Shown here: positions 1-10,589 of the stretch, in pieces
Layout of the letters: each line of letters begins with the position of its first letter
Position numbering within the stretch: the stretch's first letter is position 1
Assembly (NCBI GenBank): GCA_023055355.1
Contig: JALJCS010000018.1
Location: forward strand, 3,038,001 to 3,102,000
DNA from: Agelaius tricolor
Lineage: Eukaryota; Chordata; Aves; Passeriformes; Icteridae
Length of the DNA stretch: 64,000 nucleotides
Direction: 5' to 3'
Made by a program: the position numbers and the translations under genes
The notes under the pieces: generated by a model
Database searches by the model: none
Told to the model about the DNA's origin: nothing
What the model saw: only the letters and a program-made list of their open reading frames with translations

Positions 1-7
1 GAACAGG

Positions 8-487
8 TGATGCCTTGAGAGACTACCTAGAACAGAGGCTGGACAGTGCCAAAGGAATAAAGTAGGAATTTATTAAAAGGCCTTCAAAGGATGCACCTTG
101 GGCAGTACAAGAACCAACTGAGGATACACCCAAGATGGATGATGGGTCACGAGTTTTCCCACTCTTATCAGTTTTGGTCCATTTAAATATTGGGGTTAAT
201 TGTCCAATTACAGCTTCCGGTTATTAAGTCACATCCTCCCAGATTGCTCTCCTCAATTCACTGCTGGTTGCACTTCTTGGGCTGGATCCTGCAACAGTGT
301 TGTTGGTTCTGGGGTTGGAAAAGGATTGTTTTGTCTGACTGAACTTTGAGGAGAACTTCCTAACACTTTATATAAAGTTCAGAGTTATATACCAATGCAG
401 AACAGAATCTGATCAATAAGAAAAATGCCATACGGAATCTGGAAAACTTGGAAAAATACATCAGTAAAGATAAAATTTAAGGCATCA
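8..487 (-). mobile_element. Solo LTR of an endogenous retrovirus, copy 1
   Basis: A 480-base element with perfect 9-base terminal inverted repeats (TGATGCCTT ... AAGGCATCA), beginning TG and ending CA, flanked by CAGG and TAGG, which look like a decayed 4-base target duplication. The related spacer near 46.6 kb has the uninterrupted site (GAACAGGAACC). AATAAA on the minus strand near position 70 and a TATATAAAG near 370 suggest minus orientation. It resembles LTRs common in songbirds (from memory). No internal retroviral genes are present. Confidence 0.8.
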
Positions 488-3400
488 TAGGAACCAAAGT
501 ACACCTGTCTCTCACACACAGCCTCTTCTGGTAGGAGTAACTCACCTGTAGCATCACTGGGTGCTTCTTCAGAAAAAGAAACTCCAGGACCAGGAGTACT
601 TATTTTAATGGACAGTGTCCCGTAGTGCCAGCTAGAAGACCAAGACCAGGGAAATGACTGATGCCATGTCCCAAGAAAGGCTGGCAGAATGACACAAATT
701 TCAAAAAGTCTTCTCTTTTACCAAGAAAATTCCACATCCAAGACAAGTGATTCAAGGCATGGATGGCAAGTTACTTCATAAGCTGTAATATCACAGGGAA
801 CAACAGAAAACAAGAGTACAGAGAACTGCTGGAGGTCCTGAGAGGATCCCAGAAGAGCAGCACTGTGTGGTGGGCATTTTCTCAAGGATTTCTATTGGCA
901 TCCTCTATCACGAGGCCAAGGAAATGAGATCTCCACAGCTAACCAGGCGTTCTCCACAATGCTGCAGGTCGTGTTCTACTCAGCATCTGCCTTTCCTCCC
1001 CACTCAAATTCACCCTCCCCATCACACAGGCCCAGGCCTAATTTTGTGCCACACGCAGGATCACTGCCAAAATATCAAACATTACTCAACCCCAGCAACA
1101 TGCCCTGCCTGTAAATCCCACTCTGCATGTGATCCAGGCCCTTGTACTTCCTCATCTTCCTTCATGGTCACCACAAAAGATGCACACAATATCTAAAATC
1201 TCTTCCCAGCTACATGATCTTCACTGTGAATGCTTTGCTCCCATTCAGTAATCTCAGTTGGAATTGCCACAGAGCTGCAAGTTGGAGTTCATAAAAATTC
1301 TGTGATTAGAGCTGTTACAGCTCTGATCCCAGTCCACACAGATTTATTTCTTCAAGAGAACACAGCAAGTGCCAAAGCACAAGAGCACTCACAGGGTCAA
1401 GCACATGGGACAGCTTGCACAGGATGAACTGGGCAAATCATGCAGGTTTTGGGGTGTTCTTGCAGATATGAGAATGATCCACATGTGACATCAGGACACA
1501 CCATCTCTACTGAGGCCACTTGTGCAGTGCACAAGTAAAGAAAGTTGAGCACATCAACCCTTACAGCCACATGTAATAATAAAATAAATCCTTCTAAATC
1601 CCACCTGAGGAGGAGCAAGGAATCATCATGGCAAAATCTACAGCTGTAGAGATTATTACACAAGGATAGCAACTTGAAGCATTCCCCTCCCACAACACCT
1701 TGAAACCTTGAACCTGAAAAAGTTGTTTCATCAGACAACATTCAGCACTCTCCATCTCACCAGCTCTTACTGTCACTGGCTGGGGGTCTCTGTACAAATC
1801 ACGAACAGGACGGGACTGCTGGGGAACGCATCTCGAGCTGTTTGATTTTCCAGCATCACTCTCATTCCATGGTTATGACAATGGGAAGATGCCAGCAGCT
1901 CACATTCCAGACAGCAGTCAAAGAACTTAATGTTACAACTTACTTTAAAAGTTTTTTGACCAATCACACAAAGCAAAAGCACATTGACGGTAGCTACATC
2001 CAACCACTATAAGCACATGTCCCTTTGGTTAAACAATGCTTGCTTATTTCAAATACAAGACCTGCTTGTAAGCCTAAAAAACACAATGCACAGAGCTCCA
2101 TTATTAAGCTTAGAACTTCCTAATATCTCACTAGATAAACTTTTCTGTAGCTTAGGGAGTTATTCTAGACAAGCGTTAATACACAGACCACTGTTCTGTT
2201 TGGCCTTACTTTTCCACTTCTTATATAATTTTTCTGCTGACAAATCTCATGGCTACTGCTTAGCTATAATCACAGTTCTGTTGTCTCTGAGGCCTGCCTT
2301 TTGCATTTTTCCCAAAATCCTCTGATTTTAAGGATTCCCACACTTACCAACACATGGCCTACACCAGGCAGGCAGCAGCAGCAGAGACAGTCCCTGGTGG
2401 AGAGACTCCTCACTGCAAGGGACACTGGGGGCATTTCAGTATCACACTCTCATCTCTTTACCAGGAGGACCTCCCACTCCAGACCCATAGGAAGCAGGAA
2501 AACATCCTCAACAAAAACACTCTGTTCTCATCCTGTCACCCTTTCCTGTACAAATCCTTCACTCACCCACTCTGAGACGTGTTCTGAAGACAAATATATA
2601 ACCTCATGATATTTTCTAATATGATCCATGGTATCCCCAAGGATTTTCACTTTCCCCACACAAGTCTTTCTGCTGCTCATGGTCACCCTTCCAATCAGAA
2701 AAGGCCCAGGCCCTACACTATACAACAGACCACAGTTTCCTTTCCTACCATAGGTTCAACATGACAATGGCTTATCCTTCCCAGCAATGACACACTGTAA
2801 AAATCCACAGATGGTACCATGGTACCATCAACACAGTGTATAAGAGATGCTCTGCTGCTGACAACTCATGCTTTGTAATGCTTCTCTATGGGAATACTAT
2901 TATCAAAGGTGATGTTGGAACCTCTAAACAGGAATGGCATTGATTTTGTGCTCCAAGAACCAAAACTGTGGCAAGGACACTACTCTAATAGATGATACTG
3001 CCTGTCTTGGAGAATGTTACTTGAGAATTTGTGGGGAAAGATGATCCTTGGATTTTGCGGGCTATTTGTTTATCTGTTCATTACAGAAATGAAGATTTCC
3101 ACAGTTAAAGTCCTTTTAAGTCTTGATCATTGCTATGATATTTGATGCAAATTTTGAGAGAACATCAAAAAAGGACAGTATACTTCACACTACCTCGCTG
3201 GTCAGAAATGCAAATCCTCAGGAACAGGGCAGCACAAAAACAACAGATGAATTTCCCTTTTGAAACACATACCTTGGATCACACTTTATACTAAGCAGAA
3301 CAGCAGGATACTTGCCAAACAAACATAGAAAGATCATAGGAAATCTTTCCACAGCTACCCTATTTTCTAAATGAGTCTCATAGTAGAATGGTAATAGAGA

Positions 3401-3976
3401 ATTTTTGTCCTTGAATATCCACTATACACCTTGCATCGTACCTTCACATGACCATAAATACAGACGAGGAGGGCAGTTTTCAATAAAAAAGACAAATGAA
3501 AACCAGCACGGTTATTCAGTCAGCAAAAGCATGGAGCTGGTACACAGTGCCTGCGGGTCTGTCACCAACACAGCCTGGATGTCTTGAACTCATTCACCCA
3601 AATGGGGTGGAAATGCTACACATGAGAAATAGAAGCCCCTTGCTGCCTGCAAATCACACACCACCGCGCACCTCTTGTCTCACAGAAAAGTAATTTTATT
3701 CTACAGCAGAACAACTCACATTTAGGGGACCAAACCTCACCTGCCTACAGAAACTGCTCACGGATGCTGATTTATCTATATTCTGTACACCCCTAGAAAC
3801 AGCTGGGGGCCAAAGCAAGGTCACGGTGACAGATGCAAACGTGTCACTGTCATTCTTGAAGACCAGATAAGTAACCAATATCAGTAAGCCGCGGGAAATG
3901 AGCCAGCTAAAAGCAGCATCAAGTCAGACGGCGGATAAAAAGGAGCAGAGAAGGGAATGAAGGAAGGAAAACTGAC
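488..3976. other. Spacer downstream of V1
   Basis: AT-richer non-coding DNA between the LTR and the V1 splice donor; within a V1 transcript it would be intron. I see no gene, RNA gene or splice-bounded exon. Only short unrelated open frames occur. Confidence 0.7.
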
Positions 3977-6478
3977 CGTGTCGAGGAGAGCGGAGGGCTC
4001 CGGCTGCGTGTCCTTGGCTGCAGGGCCGGGCGGCGGCGGAGGGAAGTTGGGGCTGAAAACCATGAGGTCGCTCTTGGCAGCGCCGTCCGCCACGCACAGG
4101 CTGCGGCTGTGGCGCTGCGAGTAGGACCAGCTGCCCACTTCGCTGGCGCACACGAGCGTCGTGGGCCCGGGCCCCGAGAGCACGGCCGCCCGCGGCGCCC
4201 AGCGCGACGCCCCGTACAGCACCACGGCCAGCAGGAAGAGGCTGGACACGGCGCAGATGGCCACCACCAGCCACACGTTGGTGGCCGCGCTCGCCGCGCC
4301 GGGCCCCACCTCCGCGCCCGCCGCCGAGCGCGACACCGCCGACGACGACGACGACGACGCCGCCGAGGATCCCGCGGCCAGCGCCGCCTCGGCGGCCTCA
4401 AGCAGCGACACGCTGAGCGTGGCCGTGGCCGAGCGCGCCGGCTCGCCGTGGTCGCGCACGACGATCAGCAGCCTCTGGCGAGGCCCGTCCGCCTCGTCCA
4501 GCGCCCGCGCCGTGCTCACCTCGCCGCTGTAGAGCCCCACGCGGAACGGGCCCTTGCCCCGCGGCTCGCACAGCTCGTAGCGCAGCCACGCGTTGTAGCC
4601 CGAGTCGGCGTCCACGGCGCGGATCTTGGCCACCACCTGCCCCGCCGGCGCCCCCCACGCCGCCCACGCCCACAGCGTGCCCGACTCCGAGCCCGCCCCC
4701 GCCAGCGCCGCCGCCTCCGCCTCCGCTGCCGAGCCCGCGGCCGGCAGCAGCGCCGGCGCGTTGTCGTTCTCGTCCAGCACGAACAGCTGCACCGTGGCGT
4801 TGCCGCTCAGCGCCGGCTCCCCCGCGTCCACCGCGCGCACCTCGAACTGCAGCACCTGCAGCTCCTCGTAGTCCAAGGGCTGCAGCGCCCACAGGCGCCC
4901 GCTCTCCGCGTCCACCGACACGTAGCTCGACGCCGGACGCCACCCCATGCCACCCGACGACGACGACGACGACCCCGCCGCCCCGCCCACGCCCAGGCCG
5001 CCGTCCCACACCGAGTAGCTGACGCGCCCGTTGGCCGCCTCGTCCGGGTCCCGCGCCCACAGCCGCGCCAGCTCCGCGCCCGCCGCGTTGTTCTCCCGCG
5101 CCAGCACCGTGTACACGGCCTGCGCGAACAAGGGCGCGTTGTCGTTCACGTCCGACACCGGCACCCGCAGCCCGCGCCTGGCGCGCAGCGCCGGCGCCCC
5201 GCCGTCCTCCGCACGCACCTCCACCTCGTACTCCGACACCCGCTCCCGGTCCAGCGCCTCGCGCAGCACCAGCGAGTACGAGCCCAAGAACGTCGCCTCC
5301 AGACCGAACGGCGACGCCGGCCACACCCAGCACCGCACGCGACCGTTCTCCCCCGAGTCCCGGTCCGACACGCTCAGCAGGGCCACCACCGTCCCCAACG
5401 ACGCGTCCTCCGCCACTGGCACCGACAGTGACGTCACCCACACCTCCGGAGCGTTGTCGTTCACGTCCAGCACCTTCAGTTCCACGCTGCAGTGCCCCGA
5501 CAGCGCGGGCGTCCCTTTATCTCTCGCTTCGATTTGCAATTCATGTAAACGAACGTCTTCAAAGTCCAAACAACCCTTCAGTCTGATCTCGCCCGTCTTG
5601 GTGTCAATAGTAAAGAGTTCTTTGTTACCGATCGGTGTCGAACTCAAGATGCTGTAAGAAAACTCCTTATTGCTTCCTTCGTCCGGATCCGTGGCATTCA
5701 CACGTACTACGAGCGTCCCCTCTGTAGCATTCTCTGGTATCTGCACTTTATACACGGATTGGTTGAACTGGGGCGCGTTGTCGTTGGCATCCTCCACCGA
5801 GATCACCAGCTCCATTGTCCCGGTCAGAGACGGCCGGCCCCCGTCAGTCGCCGTCAGCACCAACCGGTGCACGGGAATCGTCTCACGGTCTAAAGACTTT
5901 GAGAGTACCAGAAACAGAGACTTTCTGTTTTCATCCGACGATTTAACATCGAGTGTAAAATATTCACTGGGGCTAAGCGTGTAGGAGAGCTGCGCGTTCG
6001 CTCCGATATCCGCATCCGACGCGCCCTCCAGCGGGAAACGAGACCCTGGCAGAGTGGTAAATTCCGCGATGCTGAGGTTTTTCCGGGCGGCGGGGAAGAC
6101 GGGGGCATTGTCGTTGATGTCGGTGACCTCCAGCTGCACATGGAAGACGCGCAGCGGCCGCTCCAGCAGCACCTCCAGGCACAGCGCGCACGGCGCGCTC
6201 TTGCCGCACAGCTCCTCCCGGTCGAGCCGCGAGCTCACCAGCAGCGCGCCGCTCGCCCCGCTCACCTCCACGCTCGCCCGCCGGCCCTGCGCCACCAGCC
6301 GCAGCCGCCGCGCCTCCGCCTCGCCCGCCTCCAGGCCCAGGTCCTGCGCCAGACGGCCCACCACCGTGCCGGCCTTGGCTTCCTCCGGCACCGAGTAGCG
6401 CACCTGCCCGCCCGACAGCGCCCAGGCCGCCTGCAGCACCAGCACCCGCACCAGCGCCGCACAACAACGCTCGCCCAT
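3977..6478 (-). CDS. PCDHA: Protocadherin-alpha variable exon V1 (EC2/EC3 class A)
   Basis: First coding exon of a clustered protocadherin-alpha, a neuronal homophilic adhesion receptor of the plasma membrane. It has 834 codons: signal peptide about 1-24, EC1 to about 129 (DxNDN at 120-124, Cys91-x5-Cys97), EC2 to 238, EC3 to 346, EC4 to 451, EC5 to 577, EC6 to about 695, membrane helix about 734-756, and a tail with SDLMVFSPN at 803-811. N-glycosylation sequons are at 134, 239, 250, 261 and 560. I chose the ATG at 6478 because a signal peptide follows it at once; the frame stays open for 75 more codons upstream but has only a GTG. The exon ends after ACG, before donor GTCAGT. Its EC2 patch (173-195) and EC3 are unlike the other seven. 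Residue 100 is Cys where the others have Arg (CGC to TGC). The EC5 loop has six serines. The 3' flank matches that of V6. Confidence 0.94.
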
Positions 6479-6668
6479 CCTTCCTGCCGCTCTGCCCGCC
6501 GCCGCCGCCGCCGCTCTGCCTGCCGGCCCCGGCCCGGGCCCCGCACGGCTCCCCGCCGCCGCCCGGACGCGCCGCCTCTGCTGCCCGGCCCGAGCCGCCC
6601 CCCCGCGCTCACAGCCGGGCTCTCCGCCGCACCGGGGCGGAGCCGCCCACACCGAGCCGTTCCTGAGC

Positions 6669-6690
6669 CTGCAGCGACACCGTGCGCTGC
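6669..6690 (-). promoter_or_regulatory. CSE / CTCF-like promoter box of V1
   Basis: On the sense (minus) strand this reads a core GGTGTCGCTGCAGG. It contains the CGCT of the conserved sequence element (CSE) known from mammalian clustered-protocadherin promoters, and differs by one base from the CTCF core GGTGGCGCT. It lies 191 bases before the ATG, the expected distance for a CSE, in the sense orientation typical of alpha promoters. A GC box (GGGGCGG, 6634-6640) sits between it and the ATG. CTCF binding is inferred. Confidence 0.7.
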
Positions 6691-6730
6691 TCCGCCGCCT
6701 CACACGCTCCGTGACAGCGCCTGTGCCTGC

Positions 6731-7450
6731 GCTCCATTAAGACCATCTCTTCTGCTTTTTCGTGTTACGCTGCTCCTCTTTCTTTTATTGTTTTTCCTAA
6801 TCGCCTACTGTGTTCTTGTAAGTATTTCTTTCTTCTTTCTCGTCTGAATTTCTTCCCATATATTTCTTTTTTCCTCCAATTTTCTGTATTGAATGATTTT
6901 TATTTTCCCTTCTCTTTTTTGCCTCTTTCTGCTCTTTTATACTTTTCTTTCTTCTTTCTTCCCCGTTCCTTCTTTCTCCATCTTCCTCTCGTCTTCACCC
7001 TCGCTGGCAGGTCTCCAGCCGCTTCCGGCGCCCCTTCTGAGACCATCAAAGCCAGAGTGATCAGCGATAATTACGGAGCACCAGGTCCAGAAAGTGCTGC
7101 TCTCACCAGGGGTGAGGCTGTTAGGGACCAGCTCTGTTCAGCCTCGAGAGAAACTCGGTGAGTGCTGGTCCTTTATAGTGTCTTCTGTTCTTTTTGCCCA
7201 CTTGCTTCCTTGGTTCGCACTTGCATGGATTCCCTCCTTTCTTTTTATTGTTCATCTTTATCTCCTTATGCTGTTTTCTTTACTTCTTGCCTTTTCTGTC
7301 TTTTATATTTTCTAGTTCTCCTTCCCTATGTCTTCTCTTTCCTGCTCTTTTTACTTCACTTCCTGTTCTTTCCCATCCTTGTCTCTCTATTATTATTTTC
7401 CACCTGTACGAAAAGATTTTCCAAATGTCTACAGCTTGTTGGTGATGATG
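6731..7450. repeat. Pyrimidine-rich tract upstream of V1
   Basis: On the + strand this is almost entirely T and C in irregular TTCTTT/CCTTTCTT runs, so the V1 sense strand is polypurine. It begins just beyond the promoter box and is interrupted by the island at 7011-7157. It is not a clean tandem microsatellite. It ends near TTTTCCAAATGTCTACA, a motif repeated at other tract ends. Confidence 0.75.
7011..7157 (+). other. Conserved exon-like island upstream of V1
   Basis: A block of mixed composition inside the pyrimidine-rich tract, about 530-680 bases before the V1 ATG. On the + strand it follows a long pyrimidine run ending GCTGGCAG and is followed by GGTGAGT, a consensus splice donor, so it looks like a 147-base antisense exon. 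It contains TAATTA at 7068-7073. It has no long open frame and its function is unknown. The equivalent block lies upstream of all eight exons. Confidence 0.5.
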
Positions 7451-10400
7451 GATGTAAATGTCTTTTTGAAAGGGCTCTCATTCCTCTTTGCATCGATTCC
7501 TCAATTTCCTTTTGGTTTTTTCCCCATCACTCTTGTACCCTCGGGAACAGAATCACCAACCCCAGCTACTGGGATGTGTAATTAAAAGGTGCACCAAATA
7601 TTACAAACAACTCAAGAGAGTTTTTCATTCTCAAAACCATCACAGCCCAGCACACCAATGATCCAAGAATGCTACAAAACTCTTGGCAAACACAGCACCC
7701 AAACACTTTTCATATACCTCATGTATTCTACCAATATAATCAAAGGTTTTTCTCTATGACTCATGTTCCACCTGCACAGCCAACTAAAAGCAACCAGGGG
7801 AACACCACTGCATTGTCACTGAGAAAATCTGCTGCATTCCAAACGCATCTAATCCAAGAAAGGCATTAAGGTAATTTCTCCATCTGTCCTTGCTTCCACA
7901 CGCTCACCCCATGCCAGGCAGCAACAGGAAAGAAATGAGAGCAGACAGTGGTGCTCCAAACCTACAGGCATTTCAATCCAGGCAACATCCAGTCTGGATA
8001 GACAATGCTCCAGTCTATCCAACATGAAGACACCACAGCTGAGCAGGAACCAAAGTACATTTGTCTCTCACATACAGCCCCTTCAGGTACAAGTGACTTA
8101 CCTGTAGCATCACTGGTGTCGTCTTCAGAAAAAAAAAAAATATTTTCAGAACAGGAGATTTGGTTTTAAGGGACATTATACCCTAAGAATGTAATTTTGC
8201 AGCATACTGGACAGAAAAAAAATACATTCACCAAGAGCTTTGAAAAACAGGGACAGTGAGTAGTACTTCCTTTTGCACTTCTATCACCAGGGAAGCGGGA
8301 GGGACACCTGAAAGTTAGCAATATTCTCTCAACAGCAGCCTCAGCTCGAGAGAGTGGAAAAACTTTCCCCAGGACCAATGGATTACTGTCTAAACATCTG
8401 CCACCTGACAACTGCCAGTATTTCACCATCTGCATCTCATCCACTGTTACACATTGCCAATGTGAGAGAAGAAAAAAGGGTGAGTGTAGGGGAAGAAAAC
8501 AAAGTAATGTGTCCCACTGTACCTGAAATGCCAGGTCTGACAACATCTTGAATACAGAGAGCACTTCTTCCCCTCCCTAGCTACACCAAGATCAGAGGAA
8601 TTGCTCAGGCAACATTCTGAGAAGGCTGGCACAATTACACAAATTTCAGAAAGCTTTTGAAACTTTACACAAATTTCGAAAATTTTGAAAGTCCAACAAC
8701 TTTCCACAACAAAGACAAGCAATTAAAGGCGTGCATTGCAGGCACTTTTACAAGCAGTAACATCACATAAAACAACAAAGCTCAAGGATGTCCAGACCTG
8801 CTGGACGTCCTGAGAAGATCCCAGAAGAGCAGCCCTGTGTGCTGGGCTTTTTCTCCATGTTTTCCACTGGCATCCTCTATGCTGTGCCACTGGAAATGAG
8901 GCCTCTACACCTAAGCAAACATTCTCCATTTCATCCACAATGACACAGACCACGTTCTACTCAGCATCTCTGTTCCCCTGAGGCAACACACTTCCCCACT
9001 CAGACTCCCCCTCCCCACCGTACAGGTCCAGGCCCTACCTGATGCCATTCGAGGAATCCCTGCTAACCTATCAAACATTTCTCAGCTCCAGCAATATGTC
9101 CCATCTGTAAATCACAGTCTGTATAGCATCTAAGCCTTGGCACCACTTCACCTTCCCTCATGATCAGCACAAAGAACATGTGAAACTCTTCAAAACTACA
9201 CAGCCTTCAGCAGGCTCTTCCCACCTGCATGAAATTTACCGTGAACACTTTGCTTCTTTTTCGCAACCTCACATGAAAATAGCACAGAGCTGCACATCAG
9301 AATTCTTAGAGATTCTGTGATCAGAACATGATGGGAGTCAGCATACGTGGCTTTTGATCTTCAAGAGAACCACACCAAATAATGTAGCACAAGCACTCAA
9401 ACAAATTACACACAGAGAATTTGTACTGCAGAAATCTTGAGCTGGGCTGCTGTGCAAGGTTTGCAGAGCCATGGGTGACAACAGGACACATCATCTCTAC
9501 CAGGTCCAAGTCCACAAAAAGTAGAAGTCGAGTGCACAAAGATGGCACTCACCCCTCATTACATGCACTGAGATAACAACCAAACCACTGACAAGCACAA
9601 CACCATAATGGATTATACTGAATGTGTAGGAGAAATTGGTTTGGGTTTTGTTGGTAGGGGTTATTATCTGGATTGTTTGTTTGCTTTCTTTTCATAAAAG
9701 GTTATTTGTACAGCTTTTGAAGTGATGCTGCTGTTGATATGAATTTTGATAGAACATCAAAAGACTGCATGGTATTTCCTACTAGTTCTCTGGCCAGAAA
9801 AGTGCATTCACAACCAGAGGAACAGGGGAGCAAGGAAAAGAAAATTCCACTTTCTAAAACTTACTCTTGGAGAAAACACTTCACTCAGAAGACAATATTT
9901 CTAAGCAAAGTAACAAGATCATTGGGAACAGATCATAGGAAAGGCTCTCCACATCTTCCGGTTTCATAACGTCTTTAGCGTTAGAACCGAATTTGATGGT
10001 TTATCCATCCATTGACAGACAAAACTAAAAAGTCTCAATTTTCACCTTGCATTAACATAGTTGGTGAGCAGAAACAAAGAGGAAGAGGTCAATTTTCGTT
10101 AGGAAATAAAACCTAAACACAGGACTACCCATCAATTCCGGGGAAATGTGAACACCACAGCCTGCATGTCTTTACAACCATGAAATAAAGTCCAGTGAAA
10201 ATGCTACCACCAGAGAATATGCGCATTTCTGCAAAGCTGACACCTCCTATCGCAAGGGACAAGGATTTCATTCTACGGGAGAATTCACACCCAGAACGTA
10301 AACCAAACCTACGCACAATGGGCGTTGAACGGTGCGCTAAGGCATTTATTTCCATTCCATCACCCTAATAACCTCAGAACACGAGCAAGAGCCGGGTAGA

Positions 10401-10589
10401 ACCAGGGTCAGATGAAAAGCTAGGATTCACATCCTGAACCCCTGAAGCACTCGCCGAGCATCGACCGCCAACAGCCCGAGGGGCGGAGCTCGGCTCCAAG
10501 GAGCAACTGCACAATGGGCGGGAGAGACTGGCAGACAGAGGAAGAGCCACCAGAGAAGGGATGAAGGAGAAAAAAGTATTGCCACTGAC
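7451..10589. other. Spacer between V2 and the V1 upstream tract
   Basis: Non-coding spacer with no close copy in the window, distantly similar to the one at 45.9-49.6 kb. A stretch near 7980-8130 matches the site where the LTR inserted in other spacers, without the LTR. No gene seen. Confidence 0.65.

Larger units (their letters stand above)
1..6720. repeat. Segmental duplication A, left copy
   Basis: From the window start through the LTR, spacer, 3' flank and 3' half of V1, this nearly matches 38198-44890. Small differences mark the copies: a second GGTACCAT near 2815-2830 here, and about 14 extra bases near 39192-39205 in the other copy. The match is interrupted in EC2-EC3, where V1 is class A and V6 class C. 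It ends just beyond the promoter; the upstream tracts differ. The left end lies outside the window. Confidence 0.85.

Noticed and set aside
488..3976. Short spacer frames repeated at several places, possible small genes
   Set aside because: They recur only because the spacers are duplicated, with no splice context, domain or start-site conservation.
4109..5431. Long antisense open frames (about 440-530 codons) opposite each exon
   Set aside because: They are Arg/His/Pro-rich frames opposite high-GC coding DNA, lack recognisable domains, and break wherever the AT-richer EC2-EC3 patches come.
6479..6703. In-frame extension of 75 codons upstream of the V1 ATG, with equivalents at all eight exons
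   Set aside because: It begins with GTG, not ATG. The ATG at 6478 is followed directly by a signal peptide, and the extension covers the leader and CSE. It is open because the leader is GC-rich and has few stop codons.
7162..7581. Phe/Leu/Ser-rich + strand open frames in the pyrimidine tracts, resembling membrane proteins
   Set aside because: T/C-rich DNA always translates to Phe, Leu, Ser and Pro. The frames are not conserved between the exons.
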